DNA of 10,546 nt, taken from Rickettsiales bacterium. GTDB taxonomy: Bacteria; Pseudomonadota; Alphaproteobacteria; Rickettsiales; 21-14-0-20-44-7. Within the stretch, counting starts at the first letter, position 1; each line of letters starts with the position of its first letter. The position numbers were made by a program, and so were the translations under genes. The notes below the pieces were generated by a model that was not told the DNA's origin, made no database searches, and was given only the letters and a program-made list of their open reading frames with translations. The stretch is taken from NCBI GenBank assembly GCA_023301015.1, contig JALZVI010000192.1, forward strand, positions 1-10,546. The letters run 5' to 3'. Below are positions 1 to 6,533 of the stretch, piece after piece.

Positions 1-40
1 CGGCATAATAGCGCAGTTTTTTTAGGGCTAGCTTCGGAAA

Positions 41-2047
41 CTAAACATCCAGCTTATCCACCCCAACTTCTTTGGAATTTTCTTGAATAAACGCCAAGCG
101 ATGCTCAGGCTTTTTGCCCATCAGACGTTCTACCAAATCAGCTGCTTTTTCAGCGTCATCAATCGTCACCTTCAGAAGCTTACGGCGGGCTGGGTTCATG
201 GTGGTTTCCTTCAACTGCGGGGCTGTCATCTCACCCAAACCTTTGAAACGGCCAATTTCGGTTTTCTTATTCCCAGCTTTCACCTTCAACGCTTCCAGCT
301 CCTCTTCATCCTGCGCATAGAAAGTTTCCTTCCCAATCGTCACACGGAACAACGGTGGCTGCGCGATGTATAGATGCCCGCGCGAAACCATTTGTGGCGT
401 TTGACGGAAAAAGAACGTCATCAGCAGCGCCGCAATATGCGCCCCATCAACGTCAGCATCGGTCATGATAATCACTTTTTCATAGCGCAAATCATCATCA
501 ACATATTTATTCCCCGTGCCGCAGCCGAGTGCAATTTCCAAATCTTTCAGTTCTTGATTCGCCAAAATTTTGTCATTCGTCGCATTCGCGACGTTCAGAA
601 TTTTCCCGCGGAGTGGCAAAATCGCCTGTGTTTCACGGTTACGCGCCTGCTTCGCCGAACCACCCGCTGAATCTCCCTCAACAATAAACAACTCAGATCC
701 GTCCTTTCCAGAAGCAGAACAATCCGCCAATTTCCCTGGAAGGCGCAGCTTTTGCGTTGGGGATTTACGGCTCACAGCCTTGTCCTTGCGACGCGCCAAA
801 CGCTCATCCATCCGCGCAACAAAATGCATCATCAACTCGGCTGTGCTTTCAGAATGATCAGCGAGCCAATGGTCAAAATGATCCTTAATCGCGCTCTCAA
901 CCAGCTTCGTAACTTCCGCTGATACCAGCTTATCCTTCGTCTGCCCTTGGAATTGCGGAGTTTTATAGAACAGTGAAATCACCACGCACGCGCCGCCAAG
1001 CACGTCATCCGCAGTCAACTTCTCCGCCTTCTTATTGCTAGTCATTTCCGCATATGCCTTCACACCACGCAGCAGCGCCGTTTTGAAACCACCTTCATGC
1101 GTACCACCCAGCGGTGTAACAATCGTGTTGCAATATGACTTCGCAAACCCGTCCTCATGCCGCGGCCATGCAACCGCCCATTCAATTTTGCCCTTACCAT
1201 CGCTAAGCTCACCCTCACCCACAAAGAATTGCGGGATAACCAACGCTGCCTTGCGCAGCTCGTCAGCCATATAACTTTTTAGACCCTCTTCAAAATGAAT
1301 CACTTCTTTTTGCGGAGTTTTATCCTTATCCACCAACAGCTCAGCATCGCAACTCCAGCGAATCTCCACACCCTTGAACAGATAAGCCTTTGAGCGCACA
1401 AATGCATAGATCCGCGCAGGCTTAAACGCCACGCCGTCATCAAAAATTTCGGTATCAAAATTGAAGGAAATTGTTGTTCCACGGCGGTTATTCACCTCGC
1501 CCACCAGCTCAATCGCCGTTTGCGCATGCCCGCGGGAATATGTCTGCCTAAAAAGCTGCTTGTTGCGCGCCACTTCCACCGTCATCAATTCTGAAAGCGC
1601 GTTCACCACCGAAATCCCCACACCGTGCAAACCACCCGATGTCGCATACGCCTTGTCGGAGAACTTACCGCCCGAATGCAGCATGGTCAAAATCACTTCC
1701 AGCGCAGACTTGCCTGGATATTTCGGATGCGGATCAATTGGAATTCCACGGCCATTATCCGAGATTGTCACGGTCATATCCGCCGCCAAATGCACCTCAA
1801 TCCGTGTCGCGTGGCCAGCCACCGCTTCATCCATCGAGTTATCAAAAACTTCCGTCACCAAGTGATGCAAAGCCGCCTCATCCGTCCCACCAATATACAT
1901 CCCTGGGCGCTTGCGAACAGGCTCTAGCCCTTCCAAAACCTCAATATCCTGCGCTGTATAGCCCTCGCCCGCTTCCAACTTCACGTCAGCATTTTTTGGC
2001 AAGTTCTGTGGCGCACGCGCTGAATTTTCGGAGAATAAATCACTCAT
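41..2047 (-). CDS. parE: DNA topoisomerase IV subunit B (ParE)
   Basis: This is the ATPase subunit of topoisomerase IV, which pairs with ParC to decatenate and relax chromosomes in the cytoplasm. The 668-residue protein shows the full type IIA B-subunit order. The GHKL ATPase has EVFDN (Mg-ATP Asn at about 70), DNGRGIP (97-103) and GLHGVGISVVNALS (139-152). The transducer has TPLGGTHE (311-318) and the QTK loop lysine (about 371). The TOPRIM domain has EGDSAGG (457-463) and TDADVDG (529-535), followed by GRFKGLGEM (599-607). I call it ParE rather than GyrB because it is short, ends soon after GRFKGLGEM and lacks the large C-terminal insert common in proteobacterial GyrB. The ATG at 2047 has only a weak Shine-Dalgarno (AGGGT touching the start). 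No neighbour shares its function and parC is not in the window. The sequence looks intact. Confidence 0.95.
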   Translation of the reverse strand: MSDLFSENSARAPQNLPKNADVKLEAGEGYTAQDIEVLEGLEPVRKRPGMYIGGTDEAALHHLVTEVFDNSMDEAVAGHATRIEVHLAADMTVTISDNGRGIPIDPHPKYPGKSALEVILTMLHSGGKFSDKAYATSGGLHGVGISVVNALSELMTVEVARNKQLFRQTYSRGHAQTAIELVGEVNNRRGTTISFNFDTEIFDDGVAFKPARIYAFVRSKAYLFKGVEIRWSCDAELLVDKDKTPQKEVIHFEEGLKSYMADELRKAALVIPQFFVGEGELSDGKGKIEWAVAWPRHEDGFAKSYCNTIVTPLGGTHEGGFKTALLRGVKAYAEMTSNKKAEKLTADDVLGGACVVISLFYKTPQFQGQTKDKLVSAEVTKLVESAIKDHFDHWLADHSESTAELMMHFVARMDERLARRKDKAVSRKSPTQKLRLPGKLADCSASGKDGSELFIVEGDSAGGSAKQARNRETQAILPLRGKILNVANATNDKILANQELKDLEIALGCGTGNKYVDDDLRYEKVIIMTDADVDGAHIAALLMTFFFRQTPQMVSRGHLYIAQPPLFRVTIGKETFYAQDEEELEALKVKAGNKKTEIGRFKGLGEMTAPQLKETTMNPARRKLLKVTIDDAEKAADLVERLMGKKPEHRLAFIQENSKEVGVDKLDV

Positions 2048-2084
2048 ACCCTATGTTTAACGCGTGTGAGAGCAGTTGGCAAGG

Positions 2085-2125
2085 GTCTTGATTTCCCCGC
2101 ACATAAAATCAAGGCATTTTTGTGC
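2085..2125. promoter_or_regulatory. Two overlapping, mutually exclusive hairpins upstream of parE
   Basis: Hairpin A pairs 2085-2094 with 2106-2115 (CTTGATTT with AAATCAAG, plus an outer G-C and one G-T pair) around an 11-nt loop. On the plus strand it is followed one base later by five T (2117-2121), so it could act as a weak, A+T-rich terminator for transcripts running antisense out of parE. Hairpin B pairs GCACA/AAAAT (2099-2109, bulged T at 2104) with ATTTTTGTGC (2116-2125) around a 6-nt loop. A and B share 2106-2109 and B also uses the T tract, so they cannot form together. The pairings are read directly from the sequence; any regulatory role is inference. Confidence 0.35.
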
Positions 2126-2141
2126 AAATTGCTCTTTACGC

Positions 2142-2169
2142 TTGCGTCTACCCAATACCCTAGTATAAT
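2142..2169 (+). promoter_or_regulatory. Sigma-70-type promoter for the duplicated-domain gene
   Basis: A perfect TATAAT (2164-2169) lies 16 bp after TTGCGT (2142-2147, three of six consensus bases). It would start transcription near 2176 and leave a leader of about 22 nt. That leader contains GAGGG (2186-2190), 8 bp before the ATG at 2199, which supports both the promoter and the start codon. Confidence 0.55.
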
Positions 2170-2176
2170 GATAGGG
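2158..2176. promoter_or_regulatory. Inverted repeat straddling the -10 box (possible operator)
   Basis: CCCTA (2158-2162) and TAGGG (2172-2176) form a perfect 5-bp inverted repeat around a 9-bp spacer that contains the TATAAT box. A protein bound here would block the promoter. Five-base arms are short, so this may be chance. A related ACCCTAT occurs at 2048-2054, beside the parE start codon. Confidence 0.25.
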
Positions 2177-2198
2177 AATAATACAGAGGGTTGTAGTT

Positions 2199-2972
2199 AT
2201 GGACAAAGACCAAGCGATAAAGAATTTGGAAAGCGTGCTCAAGGGCATCACCGCGCAAGGGAATGACGAAGTAATATTTCACTTCTCAATCACCCCTTCA
2301 TTCCCGCTGCCAACCTCCTTTGTGCAGGGATCTTTTGAAGCGCTGGGGCTAGCAACTTTACGCCCCTCAACCCATGCAACAGGCAAGTCAATTACATACC
2401 AATATACAGACCTTGCCCTAATCCTAAAAAAAGGCGGGCTTAACGTTCCTCTGACGGAAGCGGGGGAGATTGAGTTAGCCAGAGAGATTGAGGCAGAAGC
2501 CAACGGATCATTCGATTTCCTAGCCGAAGGATCTATCAAAGAGCGTGCGCCAGATGTAGCAACGGACAAAAAGCAAGCTGTCGAAAATTTAAGCCATATA
2601 TGCACAGTATCTTCCACAGGGAAGGATGAGGTTACATTTAACCTAAAAATCTCAAACTACAGCGAACTTGCGCAAGATATATTGAGAGATGTTTTCGACA
2701 AGCTCGGCATAGACCGCACTATCAGAGGCGATAAAACTATCGCAAAAAGCCTGACATACAACCACGAAAACATCGCTGTCACACTCGCCAAAGCTGGGCT
2801 TGACGTTCCTTTGTCAAAGCATTTGCAAAAAGAAGTAGACAGGCATCTAGCCTCAGAAAACAACGCAGCGTTGAATGCAGAGCTAGATAAAAAACCGCGC
2901 TTAGGAAGCGAATCGGCAGTAGATCACCTCCTCTCTAGTCGTGACAGAAACCCAGCAAATTGGCGTAGCTAA
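2199..2972 (+). CDS. Unrecognised protein with two tandem copies of one domain
   Basis: I do not recognise this 257-residue family. Residues 2-97 and 123-217 are clearly two copies of one unit, aligned at a nearly constant offset of 120. Paired segments are DKDQAIKNL/DKKQAVENL, GNDEVIFHF/GKDEVTFNL, ALGL/KLGI, KSITY/KSLTY and LKKGGLNVPL/LAKAGLDVPL. An acidic linker (98-122) joins them, and a polar tail (218-257) ends in RNPANWRS. There is no signal peptide, membrane segment or cysteine pattern, so a cytoplasmic protein is likely. The copies are diverged (about one third identical by eye), so the duplication is old. The start is backed by GAGGG 8 bp upstream and a TATAAT promoter. It is a single gene, divergent from parE and convergent with the next gene. 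Function unknown. Confidence 0.85.
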   Translation: MDKDQAIKNLESVLKGITAQGNDEVIFHFSITPSFPLPTSFVQGSFEALGLATLRPSTHATGKSITYQYTDLALILKKGGLNVPLTEAGEIELAREIEAEANGSFDFLAEGSIKERAPDVATDKKQAVENLSHICTVSSTGKDEVTFNLKISNYSELAQDILRDVFDKLGIDRTIRGDKTIAKSLTYNHENIAVTLAKAGLDVPLSKHLQKEVDRHLASENNAALNAELDKKPRLGSESAVDHLLSSRDRNPANWRS

Positions 2973-3003
2973 ACACCAAAACACCCGACCTTAACAGCCC
3001 CAC

Positions 3004-3723
3004 CTAACGCCCATCAGGCGCAGGCAAATTTTGCTGCTGCTCGGTGTACCCGCTCCATCTGAGGCGGTCAACTGTGCCTATTCCTGAAAGGGCTTGGGCG
3101 GCGTTGGCTTTATCCACAAAAACTTTGATATGGAATTTGTGATATTTCTTGCCATCCACAACGTCATCTAGCGGAATTGGCTTGCCGTCATCGCCAATCG
3201 GCAAAACCTCGTAGCCATTTTTTCCAAAAACTGGCTTCAAACGCTTTTCGATAATTTGCACCATGTCAGCATCTTCGATTACTTCTGGTACGAAGCGCTG
3301 GCCAAACTGGTTTGCGCGGTGCGTGCGGTGCGAAAACTCTCCGTTTACAGTGCAGGCAATTCTGGCTGAAAAAACTCTGGTGAAAGCAATTTCGCCGCTA
3401 CCTTCTGGCGTTGCATCTGTCCATATATCCTTGGCTGGACCATATCCCATAGCCTTTCTAATTTCGGGTTTGCCACTATCTAAGTAATGAAACAGCTCAG
3501 CACCCTCTATATCCGCCAAGTCAAACTCTATACCAGATGAGCCACTGCCAGCACATACTATTCCCGAAGCACCACCCATTCCAAAATGGAAGTGCATATC
3601 AAGCAAATCTCTTACAGCTCCCGCTGCATCGACATCGCCTAGGATTCTCGGATACACCGCAAGTGCCGTGGTTTTTGGAATTTCTTCGCCTGTAATTAAT
3701 TCTAAAATCTCTTTCTTCGCCAT
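3004..3723 (-). CDS. Unrecognised 239-residue protein
   Basis: I do not recognise this family. I start it at the ATG at 3723 because AGAGG sits 6 bp upstream. The frame stays open 11 codons further (to 3756), but that extension runs through the A/T-rich leader and looks untranslated. The product has no signal peptide or convincing membrane segment. Visible features are a glycine-rich stretch near 48-64 (GMGGASG...GSGSSG) preceded by HFHF, a central region with RTHRANQFGQRFVPEV, a charged C-terminal half rich in K and D, and a short tail with QQQ. The gene converges with the duplicated-domain gene (31-bp gap) and follows queH on the same strand after 72 bp, but it has its own promoter-like sequence. 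The codon choice and clean frame support a real gene. Function unknown. Confidence 0.8.
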   Translation of the reverse strand: MAKKEILELITGEEIPKTTALAVYPRILGDVDAAGAVRDLLDMHFHFGMGGASGIVCAGSGSSGIEFDLADIEGAELFHYLDSGKPEIRKAMGYGPAKDIWTDATPEGSGEIAFTRVFSARIACTVNGEFSHRTHRANQFGQRFVPEVIEDADMVQIIEKRLKPVFGKNGYEVLPIGDDGKPIPLDDVVDGKKYHKFHIKVFVDKANAAQALSGIGTVDRLRWSGYTEQQQNLPAPDGR

Positions 3724-3745
3724 GTGAACCTCTGTTAAAAAAAAC

Positions 3746-3774
3746 AAAGTAAACAAAACTCAACTCTATGTCAA
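3746..3774 (-). promoter_or_regulatory. Promoter for the 239-residue unknown gene
   Basis: On the minus strand a perfect TTGACA (3774-3769) is followed after exactly 17 bp by TACTTT (3751-3746), a weak -10 with three of six consensus bases. The predicted start near 3739 leaves a short leader of about 16 nt carrying AGAGG before the ATG at 3723. It suggests the gene can be transcribed apart from queH. Confidence 0.45.
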
Positions 3775-3795
3775 AACATAATTCACACTAATTAA

Positions 3796-4473
3796 CTACT
3801 TCCCAGCGTCTTCTATCTTCTCTTCATACCAAGTTTCACCAATCGCAATCTTCTCGCGGCCTTTGGATTCGCGCCATTCATTTGTGTCGCGCAGGCTATA
3901 TATACACCCGCAATATTGCTGAGCATAGAACTCTTCGCGCTTGGCAATTTCATACATTCTTGCGCCACCGCCGCCAGCGCGCCAGTTATAATCCCAATAT
4001 TCCACGCCGTCATAGGCCGAGGCCATGCGTTCACCACAATCGTTGATCTGCGCCATGTTCTTCCAGCGGGAAATACCCAAGGACGATGTGATGACATTAA
4101 AACCATTCTCCGCGGCATAAAGCGCCGTACGAGCAAAGCGCATATCGAAACACATTGTGCAACGCTTGCCTTTCTCTGGCTCACGCTCCATTCCCTTGGC
4201 GCGGCTGAACCACTCCTGCACGTCATAATCCGCATCAATAAACGGAATCCCCAGCTTTTCGGCATAGCGAATATTTTCTTCCTTGCGGATGTTATATTCC
4301 TTCAGCGGGTGGATGTTGGGGTTATAGAAAAATATCGTCTGCTCAATCCCCTCATCCGCAATTGCTTCCATCAACTCCCCCGCACACGGCGCACAGCAAG
4401 AATGCATCAGCACCTTGTTAGATTCATGCGGAAAGTTTAGCTTTGCGGTTCTTGGTTGGGTGTATTCTGTCAT
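3796..4473 (-). CDS. queH: Epoxyqueuosine reductase QueH
   Basis: QueH reduces epoxyqueuosine to queuosine at position 34 of tRNAs with GUN anticodons. It is the cobalamin-independent alternative to QueG. The 225-residue protein carries the family's cysteine signature: HSCCAPC (vicinal Cys 26-27 and Cys30), CTMCFDMR (Cys105, Cys108) and QYCGC (Cys188, Cys190). In this family these cysteines hold an iron-sulfur cluster and a nearby metal. FYNPNIHP (49-56) and [11 protein letters not shown] (129-139) are also typical. The length is normal and nothing is broken. The ATG at 4473 has no real Shine-Dalgarno. Instead the upstream repeat array places a -10-like TATAAA so close that the mRNA could begin at or just before the start codon. 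Neighbouring genes have no evident queuosine role. Confidence 0.93.
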   Translation of the reverse strand: MTEYTQPRTAKLNFPHESNKVLMHSCCAPCAGELMEAIADEGIEQTIFFYNPNIHPLKEYNIRKEENIRYAEKLGIPFIDADYDVQEWFSRAKGMEREPEKGKRCTMCFDMRFARTALYAAENGFNVITSSLGISRWKNMAQINDCGERMASAYDGVEYWDYNWRAGGGGARMYEIAKREEFYAQQYCGCIYSLRDTNEWRESKGREKIAIGETWYEEKIEDAGK

Positions 4474-4477
4474 GAGT

Positions 4478-4531
4478 GGTTTATAAACAAGCTTAGGTTT
4501 ATAAACAAGCTTAGGTTTATAAACAAGCTTA
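4478..4531. repeat. Three perfect 18-bp tandem repeats upstream of queH
   Basis: The unit GGTTTATAAACAAGCTTA occurs three times without a mismatch (4478-4495, 4496-4513, 4514-4531). Each unit consists of a 10-bp palindrome (GTTTATAAAC), a 6-bp palindrome (AAGCTT) and two further bases. The array fills most of the 76-bp gap between the 164-residue gene and queH and starts 5 bp from the queH ATG. Perfect identity suggests recent expansion by slippage or active maintenance. It resembles neither a CRISPR array (no spacers) nor replication iterons in context. Confidence 0.97.
4480..4526 (-). promoter_or_regulatory. Repeat-built overlapping promoters for queH
   Basis: On the minus strand each repeat supplies TTGTTT (-35-like) and TATAAA (-10-like). 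Pairing the -35 of one unit with the -10 of the next gives exactly 17 bp both times: 4526-4521 with 4503-4498, and 4508-4503 with 4485-4480. The first would start near 4491 (leader about 18 nt), the second near 4473, the A of the queH ATG. The geometry is directly visible; activity is inferred. Confidence 0.4.
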
Positions 4532-4549
4532 GTAGAAAAATCAAATATC

Positions 4550-5044
4550 TTAGCGCTGAAGCTCGAAGGCGAAAACTTTGTTGAAAATTTCTTCGCCTAC
4601 TACCAAATCTCCCGATCTTTGTATCGACCATAGAGAAGCTTTTTCATCGAACATTGGGTCACCATTAAAATCAACATGCGACTTTATCGACCTTATGTCA
4701 TCTGCACTCACGCCTTGCTCTTGGAAAAACTTCCCAACGATTGCACTAACCTCATCCACCATAGCGTCGAACACATATGAAGGCGGGCAAGCTGACTGCT
4801 TACGAAGATCACTATATTTCAATATAGCATCAAAGAAGTTACCCTCTGCACGCTGTTCGTCAGGTGCGGTCATATATGACTTCAACATCTTGCCATAATA
4901 CCCAAAAAACCCATCGCCTTTAATTGCTCTATCCATAGGAGCTTCATCCACTTCAAACAAATGTTCCATAAATTCCTTACGGCTATCATATAGCTCAAAC
5001 AAAGCTGCATACATCTTATCTCTACTTTCTTGAAGTTTTACCAT
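4550..5044 (-). CDS. Unrecognised acidic helical protein, 164 residues
   Basis: I do not recognise this protein. It is soluble-looking, with no signal peptide or membrane segment, rich in Asp, Glu, Lys and Phe, and probably mostly alpha-helical (for example residues 1-30 and the region around [19 protein letters not shown]). The single Cys in SACPP (near 85) is unlikely to be a metal site. The start at 5044 lacks a clear Shine-Dalgarno; an internal ATG at codon 11 is an alternative start. It lies upstream of queH on the same strand, separated by the repeat array, and diverges from the 242-residue gene across a 64-bp spacer. The clean frame and the shared divergent promoter support a real gene. 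Function unknown. Confidence 0.75.
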   Translation of the reverse strand: MVKLQESRDKMYAALFELYDSRKEFMEHLFEVDEAPMDRAIKGDGFFGYYGKMLKSYMTAPDEQRAEGNFFDAILKYSDLRKQSACPPSYVFDAMVDEVSAIVGKFFQEQGVSADDIRSIKSHVDFNGDPMFDEKASLWSIQRSGDLVVGEEIFNKVFAFELQR

Positions 5045-5052
5045 ATGCCAGC

Positions 5053-5099
5053 ATTAAACTATGTTAACTGGATTGACAACCGATTATTGTTAATATAAA
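5053..5099. promoter_or_regulatory. Symmetric divergent promoter with overlapping -35 boxes
   Basis: TTGACAA at 5073-5079 reads TTGACA on the plus strand (5073-5078) and TTGTCA on the minus strand (5079-5074). The plus -10 is TATAAA (5094-5099) and the minus -10 is TTTAAT (5058-5053), each 15 bp from its -35. The start codons follow after 9 bp (5109) and 8 bp (5044), so both mRNAs would have almost no leader. Neither gene has a clear Shine-Dalgarno, which fits. A 15-bp spacing is shorter than the usual 17. Confidence 0.45.
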
Positions 5100-5108
5100 T
5101 AAACCACC

Positions 5109-5837
5109 ATGAGCAAAGCAGACTTAAGTTGGTACACAGAAGTATATGGCGAGAATTTTGGGCCGGGTGGAGCTGTGGTGGCAATTCGCTCCGCTCTTCT
5201 TTTCATGGAAGGCTATTGCGAAAGCGGCGAATGTGACATTCGAGAAAAAACATTACTTTCACACCTATTTGCTGGCCTAGAAAACAATATCTCTAGATTG
5301 GCTGAGATGTACTCCGAGCAAGTGCGCACCATGAGCGAGGGAGAATATGACTTGGACGACGCAAAAGAATATTACCCAACTGATTACGCCGAAGCTGCAT
5401 GCAATATATCCCAAAGATCCTTAGAATTTATTTTGACAATCTTTGAGGTGATCTCGCAAAGAGACACATCCCTAAAAAGCACCGACGAAAAAACAGACTT
5501 TCGCAAAATCAGAGAAAAGGCAGATATGCCACTGAACAAGGGAACTCTTGAGACAGTGTCGAAAATGCTAACAAAAATGGCGGCTGAAATTTACGCACAA
5601 CATCTCTTCCTCAATGACAATGGCGCAACTAGGAAGGTACCCACTATATACAGCCTAAAAGAATCTAGACTAGGAAAGGGAACAATAGGCAATTTAAATT
5701 TGACGATAGGAAGTGTAATCAGCGCAAGAACAAATACTAAAATTGACGACATTCAATTACTTCGCTCCCATCTCTATAGAATAGATAAAAAGTTTGGCAT
5801 CGGCGCTGACGAAGAAGAAAGCAGAATCGAGCGCTAA
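5109..5837 (+). CDS. Unrecognised helical protein, 242 residues
   Basis: I do not recognise this protein. It is a soluble-looking, charged, mainly helical product with no signal peptide or transmembrane segment. Two cysteines lie close together in YCESGEC (near 36-42). An acidic patch follows near residues 75-90 (MSEGEYDLDDAKEYY). The C-terminus is highly charged (GADEEESRIER). The ATG at 5109 has no Shine-Dalgarno and sits 9 bp after a -10-like box, so translation may begin on a near-leaderless mRNA. Arginine is often coded by AGA here, unlike parE and the mur genes, which may hint at different ancestry. Its stop codon overlaps the stop of the next, convergent gene (shared CTAA at 5834-5837). 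Function unknown. Confidence 0.8.
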   Translation: MSKADLSWYTEVYGENFGPGGAVVAIRSALLFMEGYCESGECDIREKTLLSHLFAGLENNISRLAEMYSEQVRTMSEGEYDLDDAKEYYPTDYAEAACNISQRSLEFILTIFEVISQRDTSLKSTDEKTDFRKIREKADMPLNKGTLETVSKMLTKMAAEIYAQHLFLNDNGATRKVPTIYSLKESRLGKGTIGNLNLTIGSVISARTNTKIDDIQLLRSHLYRIDKKFGIGADEEESRIER

Positions 5838-6430
5838 GGCACAAGCCACTTCCCGGCCATCTCGCCTTGCGCGTCCCACTCCAGCTCTGCGCGGATATGC
5901 CCTACTGAATCTAGGTATAAATAATCCAGCGCGGAATAGTTACAGACGATCACGGCGAAATTCTCTTTTGCGCGGACTTGGTCTGCATCTGTCATAGCCC
6001 TGCCCTGCACTCCATCAAGCCCGTCACCCGCTTCTGCCAACTCCGTCCCTTCTGCGAGTTTACCAGAATAGCATTTCCGCCCTTGGTCTTTCGTATCCGC
6101 CCATCTTGCCCCAGCCAATTCGTCCATATTATGCACATGCGCAAAAGCCTTGAAGCGAAGCTGTGTTTTTAGACTCTTACTATATGCATGAATTGTAATT
6201 TGCGGATTTTCTCTAATCTGTTGCACTTTTGCGCTGCGAATGTCGGTATGGAAAATTATAGAACGGCGTGCCGCATCAAACTTCCTAAGCACAACTGCCC
6301 GCACTTCCGCTGTTGCATTGGCATTCACGCTTGCAACATTCACAATTCGATAGTCGTGATTGCGGTCTTTCACTGCCCTCTCAAGATCAGAACATGTACT
6401 TATATATATATCGTCAAATGCATTCGGCAT
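5834..6430 (-). CDS. PNPOx-like flavin-binding family protein
   Basis: This protein resembles the pyridoxamine 5'-phosphate oxidase fold, a split-barrel dimer that usually binds FMN. Over 198 residues it shows RAVVLR (44-49), FHTDIRSAKVQQI (60-72), NPQITIHAYS (75-84) and LRFKA (91-95). These correspond to the FMN-phosphate-binding strands of PNPOx-type proteins. The C-terminal part has the tyrosine-rich segment YSALDYLYLD and a closing AELEWD...KWLVP. Whether it oxidises pyridoxamine phosphate or another substrate cannot be told; generic members act on varied substrates, so I give no gene symbol. The start at 6430 is supported by GTGGAA about 5 bp upstream. It is divergent from cheY (103-bp spacer) and convergent with the 242-residue gene, so it is probably monocistronic. 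Confidence 0.8.
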   Translation of the reverse strand: MPNAFDDIYISTCSDLERAVKDRNHDYRIVNVASVNANATAEVRAVVLRKFDAARRSIIFHTDIRSAKVQQIRENPQITIHAYSKSLKTQLRFKAFAHVHNMDELAGARWADTKDQGRKCYSGKLAEGTELAEAGDGLDGVQGRAMTDADQVRAKENFAVIVCNYSALDYLYLDSVGHIRAELEWDAQGEMAGKWLVP

Positions 6431-6533
6431 AAAAATTCCACTTTAAATTGAGTTTTTTAAATAAAACTGCACCAAGCTAAGACTTTGTTAACCAACGCAG
6501 GGTAAAATCTAACAGATCAAAGGGAGATTATAA

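Noticed and set aside
1..40. T7 tract and GCTAGC near the left edge as a terminator
   Set aside because: No stable stem precedes the T tract on the plus strand, and on the parE strand it reads as A, not T.
1639..2091. 150-codon plus-strand open frame across the parE 5' end
   Set aside because: It is antisense to the conserved ATPase region of parE; its Pro/Ser/His-rich composition is typical of an antisense shadow and it has no ribosome site.
3008..3020. CGCC-CATCA-GGCG hairpin at the end of the 239-residue gene as a terminator
   Set aside because: Only a 4-bp stem, lying inside coding sequence, with no T tract on either strand.
3724..3756. 11-codon N-terminal extension of the 239-residue protein
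   Set aside because: The later ATG has AGAGG at ideal spacing, and the predicted transcript start near 3739 falls inside the extension.
3916..4440. 174-codon plus-strand frame across queH
   Set aside because: It lies entirely antisense to the conserved cysteine motifs of queH, and the composition looks like a shadow.
4478..4531. CRISPR array or plasmid-type iterons
   Set aside because: The repeats are directly adjacent without spacers, and there is no cas or replication gene nearby.
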